From contig SLUK01000011.1 of NCBI GenBank assembly GCA_004340125.1, positions 1 to 64,000 on the forward strand: a DNA stretch of 64,000 nt. The letters run 5' to 3'. This document shows, piece by piece, positions 35,114 to 44,396 of the stretch. Each line of letters starts with the position of its first letter. Position 1 is the first letter of the stretch. The stretch comes from Harryflintia acetispora (lineage in GTDB: Bacteria > Bacillota > Clostridia > Oscillospirales > Ruminococcaceae). The notes beneath the pieces were generated by a model. The model saw nothing but the letters and a program-made list of their open reading frames with translations, did not search any database and was not told the DNA's origin. The translations under genes and the position numbers were made by a program.

Positions 35114-36100
35114 ATGAGAGTTTTAAACCGGATTATTCCCCTGGTCAGCAACTTCATCTCCCTGGAAGGCGGGAACATGCACACCTGTGCGTATTGCCTG
35201 ACGGCGGATAAGCCCTACCTCTTTGACGCCGGCAATCCGGGAGATGCGACGAACCAGTACGCGCCGGAACTGCAATTTCACGGCATTGCGCTGCAGGATC
35301 TGGGCGGCGTGTTTGTCACCCATGCCCACGGCGACCACGCCGGCGGCGCCATCGAGCTGCATGAAATGGGCATCCCGCTGATGCTGCCGGAGGCCGAGGT
35401 CCCATACCTGGAGGACATGCCCGCCGCCTTCGACCATTTCTTCGCACCAAGTTTTCGCGCCCTGGGGCAGGCGGATTTGATCCCCGAAATCCGTATGCGG
35501 GAAAAGCTCGGTTACATCACCGGGCCTTGCAGGGTGGACCGGCCGGTGAAGGACGATGAGGTCTTTGCGCTGGCCCGGGACGTCCATATCCGCGTCGTCC
35601 CCATCCCGGGCCACACGGACCACAGCGTCGGTTATTACTGGGAGGAGGCCGGCGCGATGTTTACCGGCGACGCGGTCCAGGGCTATGGCCAGTGCGTCGG
35701 AGCGCTGCCCATCATCCAGAACCCGCCCGCCTTTGCACGCACCTTAAAAAAACTTTTGGAGATGGATCTTCAGGTGATGCTCACCGGTCATATGTTCCAA
35801 AACCGCGGCACCCATGCAGTCACGGCCAACAACGTCAAATTCCAGAAGGAGATCGACCATTTCCTAAAGGAGAATCTGGAGCTTCATGAAATCATGCTGA
35901 ACGGCGTGGCCGATGCGGTAGCCGCCAAGGGAGACGTACCGTTCACCGAGCTGATCGTCCCCGCCATGGACAACATCGCGAAAGAAATCCCGATTCTTGC
36001 GGACTACACGGCGCCGATCCCGCGCCCCTACAATTTCCCGCAGCTGTGGCTGGATACGCTGGTCGCCTACTACCGCACGGTGAAGGGCGAGTTAAAATAA
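35114..36100 (+). CDS. MBL-fold metallo-hydrolase
   Basis: The 328-residue protein has the metallo-beta-lactamase signature THAHGDHAGG (HxHxDH, His70-His75), the third-ligand loop IPGHTDHSVGYY, the bridging Asp in MFTGDAV and a late His in LTGHMFQN. It is the first gene of a nine-gene plus-strand cluster ending at 44178. Family members hydrolyse lactones, thioesters or phosphoesters; here a role in opening the incoming substrate is plausible. RBS GAAAGGAG lies upstream of the ATG. Intact, unlike the MBL remnant at 59201. Confidence 0.85.
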   Translation: MRVLNRIIPLVSNFISLEGGNMHTCAYCLTADKPYLFDAGNPGDATNQYAPELQFHGIALQDLGGVFVTHAHGDHAGGAIELHEMGIPLMLPEAEVPYLEDMPAAFDHFFAPSFRALGQADLIPEIRMREKLGYITGPCRVDRPVKDDEVFALARDVHIRVVPIPGHTDHSVGYYWEEAGAMFTGDAVQGYGQCVGALPIIQNPPAFARTLKKLLEMDLQVMLTGHMFQNRGTHAVTANNVKFQKEIDHFLKENLELHEIMLNGVADAVAAKGDVPFTELIVPAMDNIAKEIPILADYTAPIPRPYNFPQLWLDTLVAYYRTVKGELK

Positions 36101-36154
36101 CAGTTTTCATCCTGCGGCTTCATCGGTCAGAAAAATCTTGAGGAGGAACAAAGC

Positions 36155-37426
36155 GTGAGCAAGGACAGACTCTGGACAAAAGAGTACCTATTCGTCATTT
36201 TGATGTATCTGGGCAATGTGTTCAGCCTTTACTATTACGGCGGCATGATTACAAGCATTGCCAACGGGCTGGGCGGCAGCGTGGTTTTGGCTGGTCTCAC
36301 CTCCAGCGTATATTCCATTTCGCCGATTTTCTTCAGAAACCTGGTCGGCACCTTCTGCGACAAATACGGCCGCTGGAAAACCAACCTGATCGGCATCCTC
36401 ATCAACGCGGCTTGCTGCGTAGCATACTGCTTCTGCTTCAACATCCTGGCGCTGTTTATCACGCGCGCAATCATGGGCATCGGCTTTTGCTTCACCTCCA
36501 TCGCCAACTACGCCTCGGCGTCCGACGTGGTTTCCGCCAACCGGAAGGCGGAAGGGCTGGGCTGGTTCCAGAATGCAGCCTCGCTTTCCGAGTATATCGG
36601 CCCCACCCTCGCGCTGATCTGCGTGACCTGGACTCCCGGCAGCTTCGTAGGCCTGCATATGGGCGCGCTGCTCTCCTGCGTGTGGGCGTTTGTGTTCAGC
36701 CTGTTTGTGCGGTATGAAAAGGACCCGAAGTATATCGCCCGCATGGAGGAGGCAAAAGCGCAAGCCGCACAAGCCGCGGCAAACGCGCAGAATACGGATA
36801 CGCCCTGGGGCTCCACCGGCAAGGTCGTCTTCGGCATGGAGACCACCGCATGGGCCGTGGCTCTGATCGTGCTCATCATCACCGCCGCGCATTCCTGCAC
36901 CAACACCTTTGCCCTGCTGGCCATGCAGAAGCGCGGCATCGAGAGTTACACTTCGCAGTTCTTCCTGACGGTGGCAATCGGCCTGATCCTTGGGCGCGCC
37001 GTTTTCTCCCGTCTCGCCGATAAATATGGCGTGCTCAAGGTCGCGGTGCCGATCTATGCGCTGAGCGCGGCCGCCCTCGTGGGGATCGGGATGGCCCAAA
37101 GCGGCCTCGCCGTCGTGCTCCTGGGCCTGCCCTATGGCACGATGTTCGGCACCATGGCCTCCACCTCCCAGGCGCTGATGGTCAGCGCGGTCGCTCCCTC
37201 CCGCCGCGCTTATGCTTCCGCCATGTACCTGCTCGCGATGGACCTGGCCTTCGGCTTCTCGTCCATCGTCTGGGGGACGGTCATCGAAGCGGTCGGCTAT
37301 GCGGGGGTGTTTGCCGTCGCCGCCATCTGCCCGATCATTGCAATTTTCGTGGTCATCATCTTCTGGAAACGGGTCGGCAAGGCGATCTTCCTGCACAATA
37401 AGGCCGTAGCGGAAAGTGTGGGCTGA
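36155..37426 (+). CDS. MFS transporter
   Basis: The 423-residue protein has 12 predicted membrane segments. The MFS motif after helix 2 reads GTFCDKYGRWKTN, a GxxxDRxGRR variant, and its counterpart in the second half is SRLADKYGVLK. The start is GTG 36155, with AGGAGG upstream. It is similar in length and pattern (TTIASTM-like/TSIANGL start, ANYASASD in helix 4) to the MFS gene at 39410, suggesting an old duplication, with both serving the same pathway. The substrate is unknown; organic acids are common for this type. Confidence 0.85.
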   Translation: MSKDRLWTKEYLFVILMYLGNVFSLYYYGGMITSIANGLGGSVVLAGLTSSVYSISPIFFRNLVGTFCDKYGRWKTNLIGILINAACCVAYCFCFNILALFITRAIMGIGFCFTSIANYASASDVVSANRKAEGLGWFQNAASLSEYIGPTLALICVTWTPGSFVGLHMGALLSCVWAFVFSLFVRYEKDPKYIARMEEAKAQAAQAAANAQNTDTPWGSTGKVVFGMETTAWAVALIVLIITAAHSCTNTFALLAMQKRGIESYTSQFFLTVAIGLILGRAVFSRLADKYGVLKVAVPIYALSAAALVGIGMAQSGLAVVLLGLPYGTMFGTMASTSQALMVSAVAPSRRAYASAMYLLAMDLAFGFSSIVWGTVIEAVGYAGVFAVAAICPIIAIFVVIIFWKRVGKAIFLHNKAVAESVG

Positions 37427-37463
37427 CGCAAGTTTTACCGCTGCAAAAGGAAGGAGCAACCGC

Positions 37464-38060
37464 ATGAAATTCTCAAAGACCTATGTCAATATCCTGAACG
37501 TGGCCAAGAAAAAGTTCCGCTCCCACGGCTACTCCGCTGTTGGCATTGGAGAAATTCTGGCGGAGAGCGGCGTTTCCCGCAGCAGCCTGTATCACTTTTT
37601 CCCAGGCGGAAAGGAGGAGCTTGCCCAGGCGGTCCTTCACAATATCCATCAGGAATCCATCAGCCGGCTCGAATCCTTTTTCTTTCAGGGGCGGGACCCC
37701 GTGCAGGAAATCTGCAGCTATTTCCTGGCAAAGGAGGATGAGATCGACCGGGGTGACAACCGCGTGTCCGTCAATATGCTGATCATGGAGACGGCCGAAG
37801 TGAGCCCGCGCCTTCACAAGCTCGCCTGTGAAATCACCGATTCCCTCAACGCCTATTTTTATCGCGAGATCGAACAGTGCGGCTTCTCGGAGGAGCTCAC
37901 CTGCCAGGTTGCCTCCACGGTCCTGTCCATGTCGCTCGGGGCGATGAACTACTGTAGCATCACCGGCAGGAGCTCTCTCCTGAGAAACCTCGTCCAGCAG
38001 CTCCCACTGCTCTTTTCCGCCAACGGCTACCGTCCTCCCGTTTCGCGGGAAACCGCCTGA
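37464..38060 (+). CDS. TetR-family transcriptional regulator
   Basis: The 198-residue protein has the TetR DNA-binding domain at residues 5-50 (ILNVAKKKFRSHGYSAVGI and SGVSRSSLYHFFPGGKEEL) and a helical ligand-binding domain resembling LmrA/YxaF-type regulators. ATG 37464 is chosen because AAGGAG lies 7 bp upstream. It sits inside the plus-strand cluster, so it probably represses it until a pathway ligand or its CoA ester binds. Confidence 0.88.
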   Translation: MKFSKTYVNILNVAKKKFRSHGYSAVGIGEILAESGVSRSSLYHFFPGGKEELAQAVLHNIHQESISRLESFFFQGRDPVQEICSYFLAKEDEIDRGDNRVSVNMLIMETAEVSPRLHKLACEITDSLNAYFYREIEQCGFSEELTCQVASTVLSMSLGAMNYCSITGRSSLLRNLVQQLPLLFSANGYRPPVSRETA

Positions 38061-38110
38061 CTACACACAATTTTTCCAGTATCTCACCGAGTTTAAGGAG
38101 CCAATAAAAC

Positions 38111-39304
38111 ATGCTAGATTTTCAGTATCACAATGCCACACGATTCATTTTCGGAAAGGGGCAGGAATGTCTGGCCGGCCAGTACATCAAGGAATACGGC
38201 GCGAAAAAGGTCATGGTCCTGCATTACGGGACGGGGCTGGAATTTGAAAATGCTCTGCACGGCCGCGTTCTGGCGTCGCTTTCACAGGCCGGTCTTTCAT
38301 ACGTCGACTTCACGGGAATCGAGCGCGCCCAGATCGAAATCGCGGACAGGGCGGCCGAGCTTGCGCGGCAGGAACAGGTCGATTTCCTGCTGCCGGTCGG
38401 CGGGGGCGCCGTGATCGACGTTGCAAAATATGTGTCGGTCGCCGCCAACTACGGGGGCGACGTCTGGGAGGATTTTTACATCAACCAGAAAAAGCCCCTG
38501 CCGGACCCGGTCATGCTGGGCGCCATCTCCACCGTCGTCGCCAGCGGAAGCGAGAACTCCCCTGAATCCGTCATTGGGAAAGGAACCTTGAAGCGCACGA
38601 TGAGCGATCTGAAGATCCGTCCGCTGTTCGCCATCATCAATCCCGAGCTGACCTATACGCTGCCCCCGAAGCTCACTGCCGCAGGGGCGGCGGACATCAT
38701 GGCGCACGCGCACGAGCGCTATTTTTCACCGACTCCGGACAACTATTTTACCGACGAGCTCAACGAAGCGGTCCTTCGCACCATCATCAAATTTACCCCC
38801 GTCGCCATGCGGGAGCCCTGCAACTACAATGCCCGCGCGCAGATGCTTTGGGCCGGTCTGCTCGCCCATAACGGGCAGTTTGAGGTCGGACGGGAAACCG
38901 ACCGCGCCGTGCACTGCATCGAGTCTGAGATCGGCGGGATGTACCACTCCGTCCACGGGATCGGCTGCGGCTGCGTCACGATGGCCTGGGCCAAATTCAT
39001 GTGCAGGCGGAATATCCCAAAATTCACCACCTATTTTCATCGGGTCTGGGGCGTTGAGATGGATATGCTGGACCCCGAAAATATGCTGCGGGAGGGAATC
39101 CGGCGCATGGTTGATTTCTATACCTCCATCGGGATTCCCAGCGATTTTGCCGAGCTGGGCGTGCGGGAGGCGGACGTCCCCACGCTTATCTCTACAACCC
39201 GTCTCACGCCCGAAGGGCTCGTCAGCGGATACTCCAGGCTGACACGGGAGGACTTGGCACATCTCTACCGGATCGGTTTTGGAAAGGAGGATGCCAAAAT
39301 CTGA
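38111..39304 (+). CDS. Iron-containing (group III) alcohol dehydrogenase
   Basis: The 397-residue enzyme resembles BdhA/YqhD-type NADPH-dependent aldehyde reductases. The dinucleotide motif is LPVGGGAVIDVAK, and the metal ligands are visible as Asp and His in AADIMAHAHERYF and two His in HCIESEIGGMYHSVHGIG. It interconverts an aldehyde and its alcohol. With the acylating aldehyde dehydrogenase at 42814 it could dismutate an aldehyde to alcohol plus acyl-CoA. The true substrate is unknown. Confidence 0.9.
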   Translation: MLDFQYHNATRFIFGKGQECLAGQYIKEYGAKKVMVLHYGTGLEFENALHGRVLASLSQAGLSYVDFTGIERAQIEIADRAAELARQEQVDFLLPVGGGAVIDVAKYVSVAANYGGDVWEDFYINQKKPLPDPVMLGAISTVVASGSENSPESVIGKGTLKRTMSDLKIRPLFAIINPELTYTLPPKLTAAGAADIMAHAHERYFSPTPDNYFTDELNEAVLRTIIKFTPVAMREPCNYNARAQMLWAGLLAHNGQFEVGRETDRAVHCIESEIGGMYHSVHGIGCGCVTMAWAKFMCRRNIPKFTTYFHRVWGVEMDMLDPENMLREGIRRMVDFYTSIGIPSDFAELGVREADVPTLISTTRLTPEGLVSGYSRLTREDLAHLYRIGFGKEDAKI

Positions 39305-39409
39305 CCGCCCTTTCCCGGCATCGCCGGATGGAAAGACGCGCGCAAAGCTCTTTGTTTAGGTGCACGCTGATACAATCTGTTCTGCCATATTTTTGAAGGG
39401 AGTATTAAG

Positions 39410-40708
39410 ATGAGCAATAAAAAATTCCCATTTAGCAAGCTTTTTGTTCTGCACTGCCTGATGTACTGCGGCTGTACAACGGGAACCTATTATTACAACG
39501 CCACCCTGACCACGATCGCCAGCACCATGGACGGCAACGTGATCCTGGCCGGCATGCTGGCCTCCACCTACAGCCTGGTCGCCATGTTCTGCCGCCCGGT
39601 CGCCGGCTTTATGAACGAAAAGTTCGGCCGCCGGCGCTCGAACGAGTGGGGCCTTTACGGCACCATCCTTTCCATTCTTCTGATGATCATCGCCAAGGAC
39701 CTGATGGTGCTGTTCATCGCCCGTGTCCTCGCGGGGATATCCTTCTCGGTCACCTCCGCGGCAAACTATGCCGCCGCCTCCGATCTCGCGCCGGAGGACA
39801 ACAAGGCGCTTGGCATCGGCTGGTTCCAGAACATGGCGACCTTTGCCTCCTACATCGGGCCGGCCGTGGGCGTCTGGGGCTTAAACCGTTACCTCGCCAC
39901 CGGCTCCTGGAGCGCATTCTACATCGTCACGCTTTTGACTGCCGTCTATTCCCTCGTGCTGAACTTCTTCATCCGCTATGAGAATAAGCCGGAGTGGAAA
40001 GCGAAGATGGCCGCCGCGGCCGAGGCCCGCAAAAATAAACAGGCCGTCCTTGAAGACGGTCCCGTGCTGCCCCCGATGAAGCCGTTTTTGGGTATGACCG
40101 TGCCCGCATGGCTACTGATCATCTCCTTGGCGCTCGTCGCGATGGCACAGCAGAGCGTCGGCTCGTTTTTGCTGCTCTCCGGTAAGGAGCGGGGCATCAC
40201 GGCCCTCGGTTCCTACTTCCTGCTCCAGACCATCGGCATGTTCATCTGCAAGGGCTTCATTGCACCGAAGATCGAAAAGATCGGCGCCATGAAGGTCGTC
40301 TCCTTCGCAGTGGCGGTCGCGATCGTATCCTATTTTGTGTTCAGTATAGCCACCTCTGTCGTACCGCTGCTCATCATCGCGCCGTTCTATGGCTGCGTGT
40401 GGGGCACCTTCCCGCCGGTCTGCAACACGCTGATCGTCGCTTCGGTCCCGCAGGACCGCAAGGGCTTCGCCTCGGCCATGTACCTGTTCGGCATCGACGT
40501 CGGATACGGCATTGGGCCCACCCTGTGGGGAATCGTCATCGCAGCGGTCGGTTATGCGAAGGTCTACTTTGTCGCGCTGTTCCTGCCGATCATCGCAATG
40601 GTCCTTTTCGTGATCTACTGGAAAGGCTGGGGCAAGGCGATTTTTGAAGCCACGCAGACCTGGAAGCGGGAAAAGGCCGCAAAGCTGGCCGCTTCCGCAG
40701 AGGGCTGA
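39410..40708 (+). CDS. MFS transporter (second of the cluster)
   Basis: The 432-residue protein has 12 predicted membrane segments and the MFS loop NEKFGRRRSNEWG. It looks like a paralogue of the carrier at 36155 (shared YYYN/YYYG start, ANYAAASD in helix 4, similar last helices with KGWGKAIF/KRVGKAIF). Two related carriers in one cluster suggest import of a substrate and export of the acid product. RBS AAGGGAG upstream. Confidence 0.85.
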   Translation: MSNKKFPFSKLFVLHCLMYCGCTTGTYYYNATLTTIASTMDGNVILAGMLASTYSLVAMFCRPVAGFMNEKFGRRRSNEWGLYGTILSILLMIIAKDLMVLFIARVLAGISFSVTSAANYAAASDLAPEDNKALGIGWFQNMATFASYIGPAVGVWGLNRYLATGSWSAFYIVTLLTAVYSLVLNFFIRYENKPEWKAKMAAAAEARKNKQAVLEDGPVLPPMKPFLGMTVPAWLLIISLALVAMAQQSVGSFLLLSGKERGITALGSYFLLQTIGMFICKGFIAPKIEKIGAMKVVSFAVAVAIVSYFVFSIATSVVPLLIIAPFYGCVWGTFPPVCNTLIVASVPQDRKGFASAMYLFGIDVGYGIGPTLWGIVIAAVGYAKVYFVALFLPIIAMVLFVIYWKGWGKAIFEATQTWKREKAAKLAASAEG

Positions 40709-40745
40709 GCCCCTTTACAGCGCAATATAAAGGAAGAGGGTACTT

Positions 40746-41660
40746 ATGGAAATTCAAACGTTTGACCAGTTGATTGCCCGTGTGAAAAGTTCCCGCAGGC
40801 AGTTTCGCGTGGCCGTCGCCAATGCGGGCGACGCTCACACGCTCGAAGCGGTCCTCCTCGCCTGCAGGGAAGGGGTCGTCTCCCCCATCCTGGTGGGCGA
40901 CAGGGCCGAGATCCTGCGCATCTGCAAAGAGCAAAGCGCAAACTTTCCCGCAGAGGACATCGTGGATGCGGCCGGGGCTCCCGAGGCGGCGGCAAAAGCC
41001 GTGGAGCTGGTGCGGGAAGGAAAAGCGGACTTTCTGATGAAGGGCAAAATGGACACCGGCGTGCTGCTGAAAGCCGTCGTCAACAAGGAAACCGGCCTTG
41101 GCACCGGGAACTTGATGAGCATTTTTCTGCTGGCGCAGCTGCCCAACTACCACAAGCTGGTGGCCGTGGTGGACGGCGGTATGGTCCCCTATCCGACGCT
41201 GGAACAGAAAAAGGGGATCATCGAAAATACAGTGGGGGCGCTGCGCGACCTGGGCTATGAATCCCCCAAGGTCGGCGTGCTGGCCTGCATCGAAAAGGTC
41301 AACCCCAAGATGCCGGAGACCGTCGAGGCCGACGCCCTCAAGCAGATGAACCGGGCCGGCGAAATCCAAAACTGTATTGTGGAAGGTCCGGTATCCTACG
41401 ACTGCGCCATGAGCCGCGAGATCGCCGGGCTGAAAGGCTTTGATAGTCCGTGTGCCGGCGACTGCGACGCCCTCATCGCCCCGGACATCCACGCCGGCAA
41501 CATCCTCACCAAGGCGCTGCACGTCACCGGCGGCGCGGCCACTGCGGGCTTCATTGTCGGTGCGAAATGTCCCATTGTGATGTCCAGCCGGGGCTCTGAG
41601 CCCGAGGAAAAATTTATGTCAATCATCCTGGCCGCCGCCGTGGTTCTGGGGCGCGGATGA
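40746..41660 (+). CDS. Phosphate acyltransferase (Ptb/Pta family)
   Basis: The 304-residue protein matches phosphate butyryl/acetyltransferases: FLMKGKMDTGVLLKAVVNKE, VVDGGMVPYPT, and a C-terminal half with DCDALIAPDIHAGN and PIVMSSRGSEPEEKF. It converts acyl-CoA plus phosphate to acyl-phosphate. It stands directly before a butyrate-kinase-type gene and an acylating aldehyde dehydrogenase, so the three give aldehyde to acid with one ATP. The acyl group need not be butyryl. Confidence 0.88.
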   Translation: MEIQTFDQLIARVKSSRRQFRVAVANAGDAHTLEAVLLACREGVVSPILVGDRAEILRICKEQSANFPAEDIVDAAGAPEAAAKAVELVREGKADFLMKGKMDTGVLLKAVVNKETGLGTGNLMSIFLLAQLPNYHKLVAVVDGGMVPYPTLEQKKGIIENTVGALRDLGYESPKVGVLACIEKVNPKMPETVEADALKQMNRAGEIQNCIVEGPVSYDCAMSREIAGLKGFDSPCAGDCDALIAPDIHAGNILTKALHVTGGAATAGFIVGAKCPIVMSSRGSEPEEKFMSIILAAAVVLGRG

Positions 41661-41681
41661 AACACAGGAAGGAGCGCCGAG

Positions 41682-42761
41682 ATGGCATTTAAAATTCTTG
41701 TCCTGAACCTGGGCGGGACGTCTTCAAAATTTTCGATTTACGAGGATGAGCGGCATATCGTAACAAAGTCCATATCCCACTGCGCCGAGGACATGGCCGC
41801 CCACCCCCTGTCCAAAGACCAGGTTGCCTACCGCAAGGAGATCGTGCTCGGTTTCCTGCGGGAAAACCACTACCAGGTGGACGATTTCGACACCTTTGTC
41901 CTGCGCGCGCCCCCGTTCCCCGCACCCCGGGGCGGCACCTATCTGGTGGAGGGCAGATGCCGGGAGCTTGTCTTGTCCTACTACCACCCGGATGAGAAGC
42001 CCATCCACGGCAACCGCTTCGTTCTGCCCCTGATCGACGAGCTGCGCGGCGCGCGCAACGTGCCCGTCTATCTGGTGGACCCCGACATGGTGGACGAATT
42101 CTCCGAAGTCGCGCATGTGTCCGGCCTCCCCGGCTATGCGCGCAAGCCCAGCATCCACTACCTGAACCAGAAGGCCATTGCCAGGAAATATGCGCAGGAC
42201 GTGGGGAGGGCCTATTCCGAGCTGCGGCTGATCATCTGCCACCTGGGCGGAGGGATCAGCATAGGCGCGCATGAATACGGCGTAGCGATCGACAGCAACG
42301 AAGGCAGCGAAGGCTGGGGGCCGTTCTCGACCGACCGCGCGGGAACGGTGGCGACGAGCATCATGCTCGAACTCTGCTTCGACAAAGGGCTGACCCGTCA
42401 GGAGGTCCATGGGCTGCTGCGCGGAAAGGCCGGGCTGAAAGGGCATCTGGGCACCGACGACCTGCGCGAAGTGGAACGGCGCATCGCTGAGGGCGAGCAA
42501 AAGGCCAAGCTGGTGTTTAACGCCCTCGCCTATCAGATTGCCAAGGAGATCGGCTCCTGCTACGCCGCGCTGCGCGGAAAGGTGGATGCGATCATTTTCA
42601 CCGGCGGCATGTCCAACAGCAAAAAGCTGATCGGCGCCATCGAATCCTATGTGAGCGGTTTCGCGCCGTTTGTCCTCTACCCCGGGGAAAAGGAGCAGGA
42701 AGCACTGGCGCTGGGGGCCTACCGCGTGCTCACCGGCGCGGAAGAGCCCATCCGTCTGTGA
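41682..42761 (+). CDS. Butyrate kinase-type acyl kinase
   Basis: The 359-residue protein has the ASKHA acyl kinase motifs: ILVLNLGGTSSKFSIY at the N-terminus, ICHLGGGISIGAHEYG centrally and DAIIFTGGMSNSKKLI near the C-terminus. It is closer in length and motif to butyrate kinases (~355) than to acetate kinases (~400). It forms ATP from acyl-phosphate. Translation start ATG 41682 follows GGAAGGAG. Chain-length specificity cannot be read off. Confidence 0.88.
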   Translation: MAFKILVLNLGGTSSKFSIYEDERHIVTKSISHCAEDMAAHPLSKDQVAYRKEIVLGFLRENHYQVDDFDTFVLRAPPFPAPRGGTYLVEGRCRELVLSYYHPDEKPIHGNRFVLPLIDELRGARNVPVYLVDPDMVDEFSEVAHVSGLPGYARKPSIHYLNQKAIARKYAQDVGRAYSELRLIICHLGGGISIGAHEYGVAIDSNEGSEGWGPFSTDRAGTVATSIMLELCFDKGLTRQEVHGLLRGKAGLKGHLGTDDLREVERRIAEGEQKAKLVFNALAYQIAKEIGSCYAALRGKVDAIIFTGGMSNSKKLIGAIESYVSGFAPFVLYPGEKEQEALALGAYRVLTGAEEPIRL

Positions 42762-42813
42762 AGCGCAAAACGATTGATTAGCTTAAGTTGTAATAAGAAA
42801 GGGGCAAATGAAG

Positions 42814-44178
42814 ATGGCGAACGAAAAAATTGAAGGCCTGATGCAGAAGGCCAGGGCCGCACAGGCACAGGTTGCCGATTACACCCAGGAACAGGCCGAC
42901 GACATGGTCCGCGTTGTCGCAAAGAGATGCTGGGCCGAGCGGGAGCGCATTGCGCAGCTTTGCGTGGACGACACCGGCAAGGGGACCTATGAATTCAAGC
43001 TGGGCAAGATGGAGAACACGACGGCCTCGGTTTACATGTACCTGAAAGGGAGAAAATCGGTCGGCCTGGTGGAGCACGACGAAAAGAAGAAGCTCTGGAA
43101 ATACGCAAAGCCGGTCGGGGTGCTCGCCTGCATCACGCCGGTCACCAACCCGGCCGCCACCCCCATCGGCAACGGCCTGAACGTTCTGAAAACCAGGAAC
43201 GCCATGATTGTCTGCCCGCATCCCGGCGCCAGAAAAGCGACCGGAGATACGGTCGAACTGATGCGCACGGCGCTTCGGGAGAACGGGCATCCGGAGGACC
43301 TGGTCCAGGTCGTTCCCGAAAGCACCGTACAGGATGCGGCGGACCTGATGGCGGCGGTCGACCTCATTCTGGCGACCGGGGGCCCGGGCATGGTCAAGGC
43401 CGCCTATTCCAGCGGAAAGCCCGCCCTCGGGGTCGGCCAGGGCAATGTGCAGTGCATCCTGGACGAGGACTATGACGACCTGGAGAAGCTGGTCTCGGCA
43501 ATCGTGCCCAGCCGCATGGTCGACTATGGCATGCCCTGCACCGGCGAGCAGACGGTCCACTGCCCCGCTTCAAAACTCGATGCGCTGATTAAGACCTACG
43601 CCTCCATGAAATGCCACTACATCGATGACGAAGCGCAGATTCAGAAGCTGCGCGAGACCTTGTTCGTCGACGGGGCGATCAACCGGGAGATCGTCGGCCA
43701 GCCGTCTTATAAAATCGCCAAGATGGCCGGAATCGACATCCCAGAGGATACGACCCTGCTGCTCCTGAAAGTCGGCAAATGTGGCAAAGAGGAAGTCCTG
43801 GCCAAGGAGATTCTGGCGCCCATTACCCGCATCTTCCCCTATGATTCGTTTGAAGAGGCAGTCGAGCGGGCAAGGACCAATATGCTGATGGAGGGCGCCG
43901 GCCATTCATCCTGCATCTGGAGCAACAATCCGGAGCACGTCGCCTTTGCCGCTTCCCGGATTCCCGCCGGGCGCGTCATGGTGAACCAGCCCGCCACCAA
44001 CGGCAGCGGCAGGCAGAACAACGGACTCGGGCAGACCGTGTCCCTCGGCTGCGGTTACTGGGGCGGCAACAGCGTCTATCACAATGTCAACTACAAGGAT
44101 ATGCTGAACTACACCATCGTTTCCGAGATCCTCGAGGACCGGAAAGTCCTCACCCCAAAAGAAATCATGGCGGACTGA
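42814..44178 (+). CDS. Acylating (CoA-dependent) aldehyde dehydrogenase
   Basis: The ~454-residue protein is an acylating aldehyde dehydrogenase: GVLACITPVTNPAATPIGN, DLILATGGPGMVKAAYSSGKPALGV is split as nucleotide-binding and substrate regions, and the catalytic cysteine lies in MPCTGEQTVHCP. It resembles the EutE/SauS group (acetaldehyde, sulfoacetaldehyde and related). No N-terminal microcompartment-targeting helix or shell genes are seen. ATG 42814 is preferred (GAAAGGGG 9 bp upstream) over ATG 42808. It is the last gene of the cluster and is followed by a strong terminator. Confidence 0.88.
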   Translation: MANEKIEGLMQKARAAQAQVADYTQEQADDMVRVVAKRCWAERERIAQLCVDDTGKGTYEFKLGKMENTTASVYMYLKGRKSVGLVEHDEKKKLWKYAKPVGVLACITPVTNPAATPIGNGLNVLKTRNAMIVCPHPGARKATGDTVELMRTALRENGHPEDLVQVVPESTVQDAADLMAAVDLILATGGPGMVKAAYSSGKPALGVGQGNVQCILDEDYDDLEKLVSAIVPSRMVDYGMPCTGEQTVHCPASKLDALIKTYASMKCHYIDDEAQIQKLRETLFVDGAINREIVGQPSYKIAKMAGIDIPEDTTLLLLKVGKCGKEEVLAKEILAPITRIFPYDSFEEAVERARTNMLMEGAGHSSCIWSNNPEHVAFAASRIPAGRVMVNQPATNGSGRQNNGLGQTVSLGCGYWGGNSVYHNVNYKDMLNYTIVSEILEDRKVLTPKEIMAD

Positions 44179-44201
44179 AGGGTGGCCACAAGGACATATA
44201 A

Positions 44202-44241
44202 AGAGAGCCATCCAGGCTTTGCCTGGATGGCTCTCTTTTTG
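44202..44241 (+). terminator. Terminator of the aldehyde-to-acid cluster
   Basis: AGAGAGCCATCCAGGC (44202-44217) pairs perfectly with GCCTGGATGGCTCTCT (44221-44236) around TTT, followed by TTTTG. Confidence 0.92.
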
Positions 44242-44321
44242 TAACTCGAATCCGCCCGCCTCGCTTGTAGCTTTGGGAAAAACCCGTACCGGCTGTCCCC
44301 CGGCTCACTCTGTCTGTCCAT

Positions 44322-44396
44322 GAGGAAAGCCCCTGCGGATCGGCGCTCTATCTTCCCTCGAGGAAAGCCCCCGCGGATCGGCGCTCTATCTTCCCT
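44322..44396. repeat. Direct repeat, two 37-bp copies in tandem
   Basis: The copies 44322-44358 and 44360-44396 begin GAGGAAAGCCCC and end GCTCTATCTTCCCT; they differ at one base (T/C) and are separated by one C. The second copy ends directly at the stop codon of the minus-strand MFS gene. No hairpin or coding function is evident; it looks like a small tandem duplication. Confidence 0.85.

Noticed and set aside
40746..42761. Terminal butyrate synthesis genes (ptb-buk) proper
   Set aside because: No crotonase, thiolase or butyryl-CoA dehydrogenase genes are nearby; context with an acylating aldehyde dehydrogenase points to aldehyde oxidation, so butyrate specificity is not claimed.
35114..44178. 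Bacterial microcompartment operon
   Set aside because: The enzymes (acylating dehydrogenase, transacylase, kinase, alcohol dehydrogenase) suggest it, but no shell protein genes or encapsulation peptides are seen.
44322..44396. CRISPR repeat pair
   Set aside because: Only two adjacent copies separated by one base, with no spacer.
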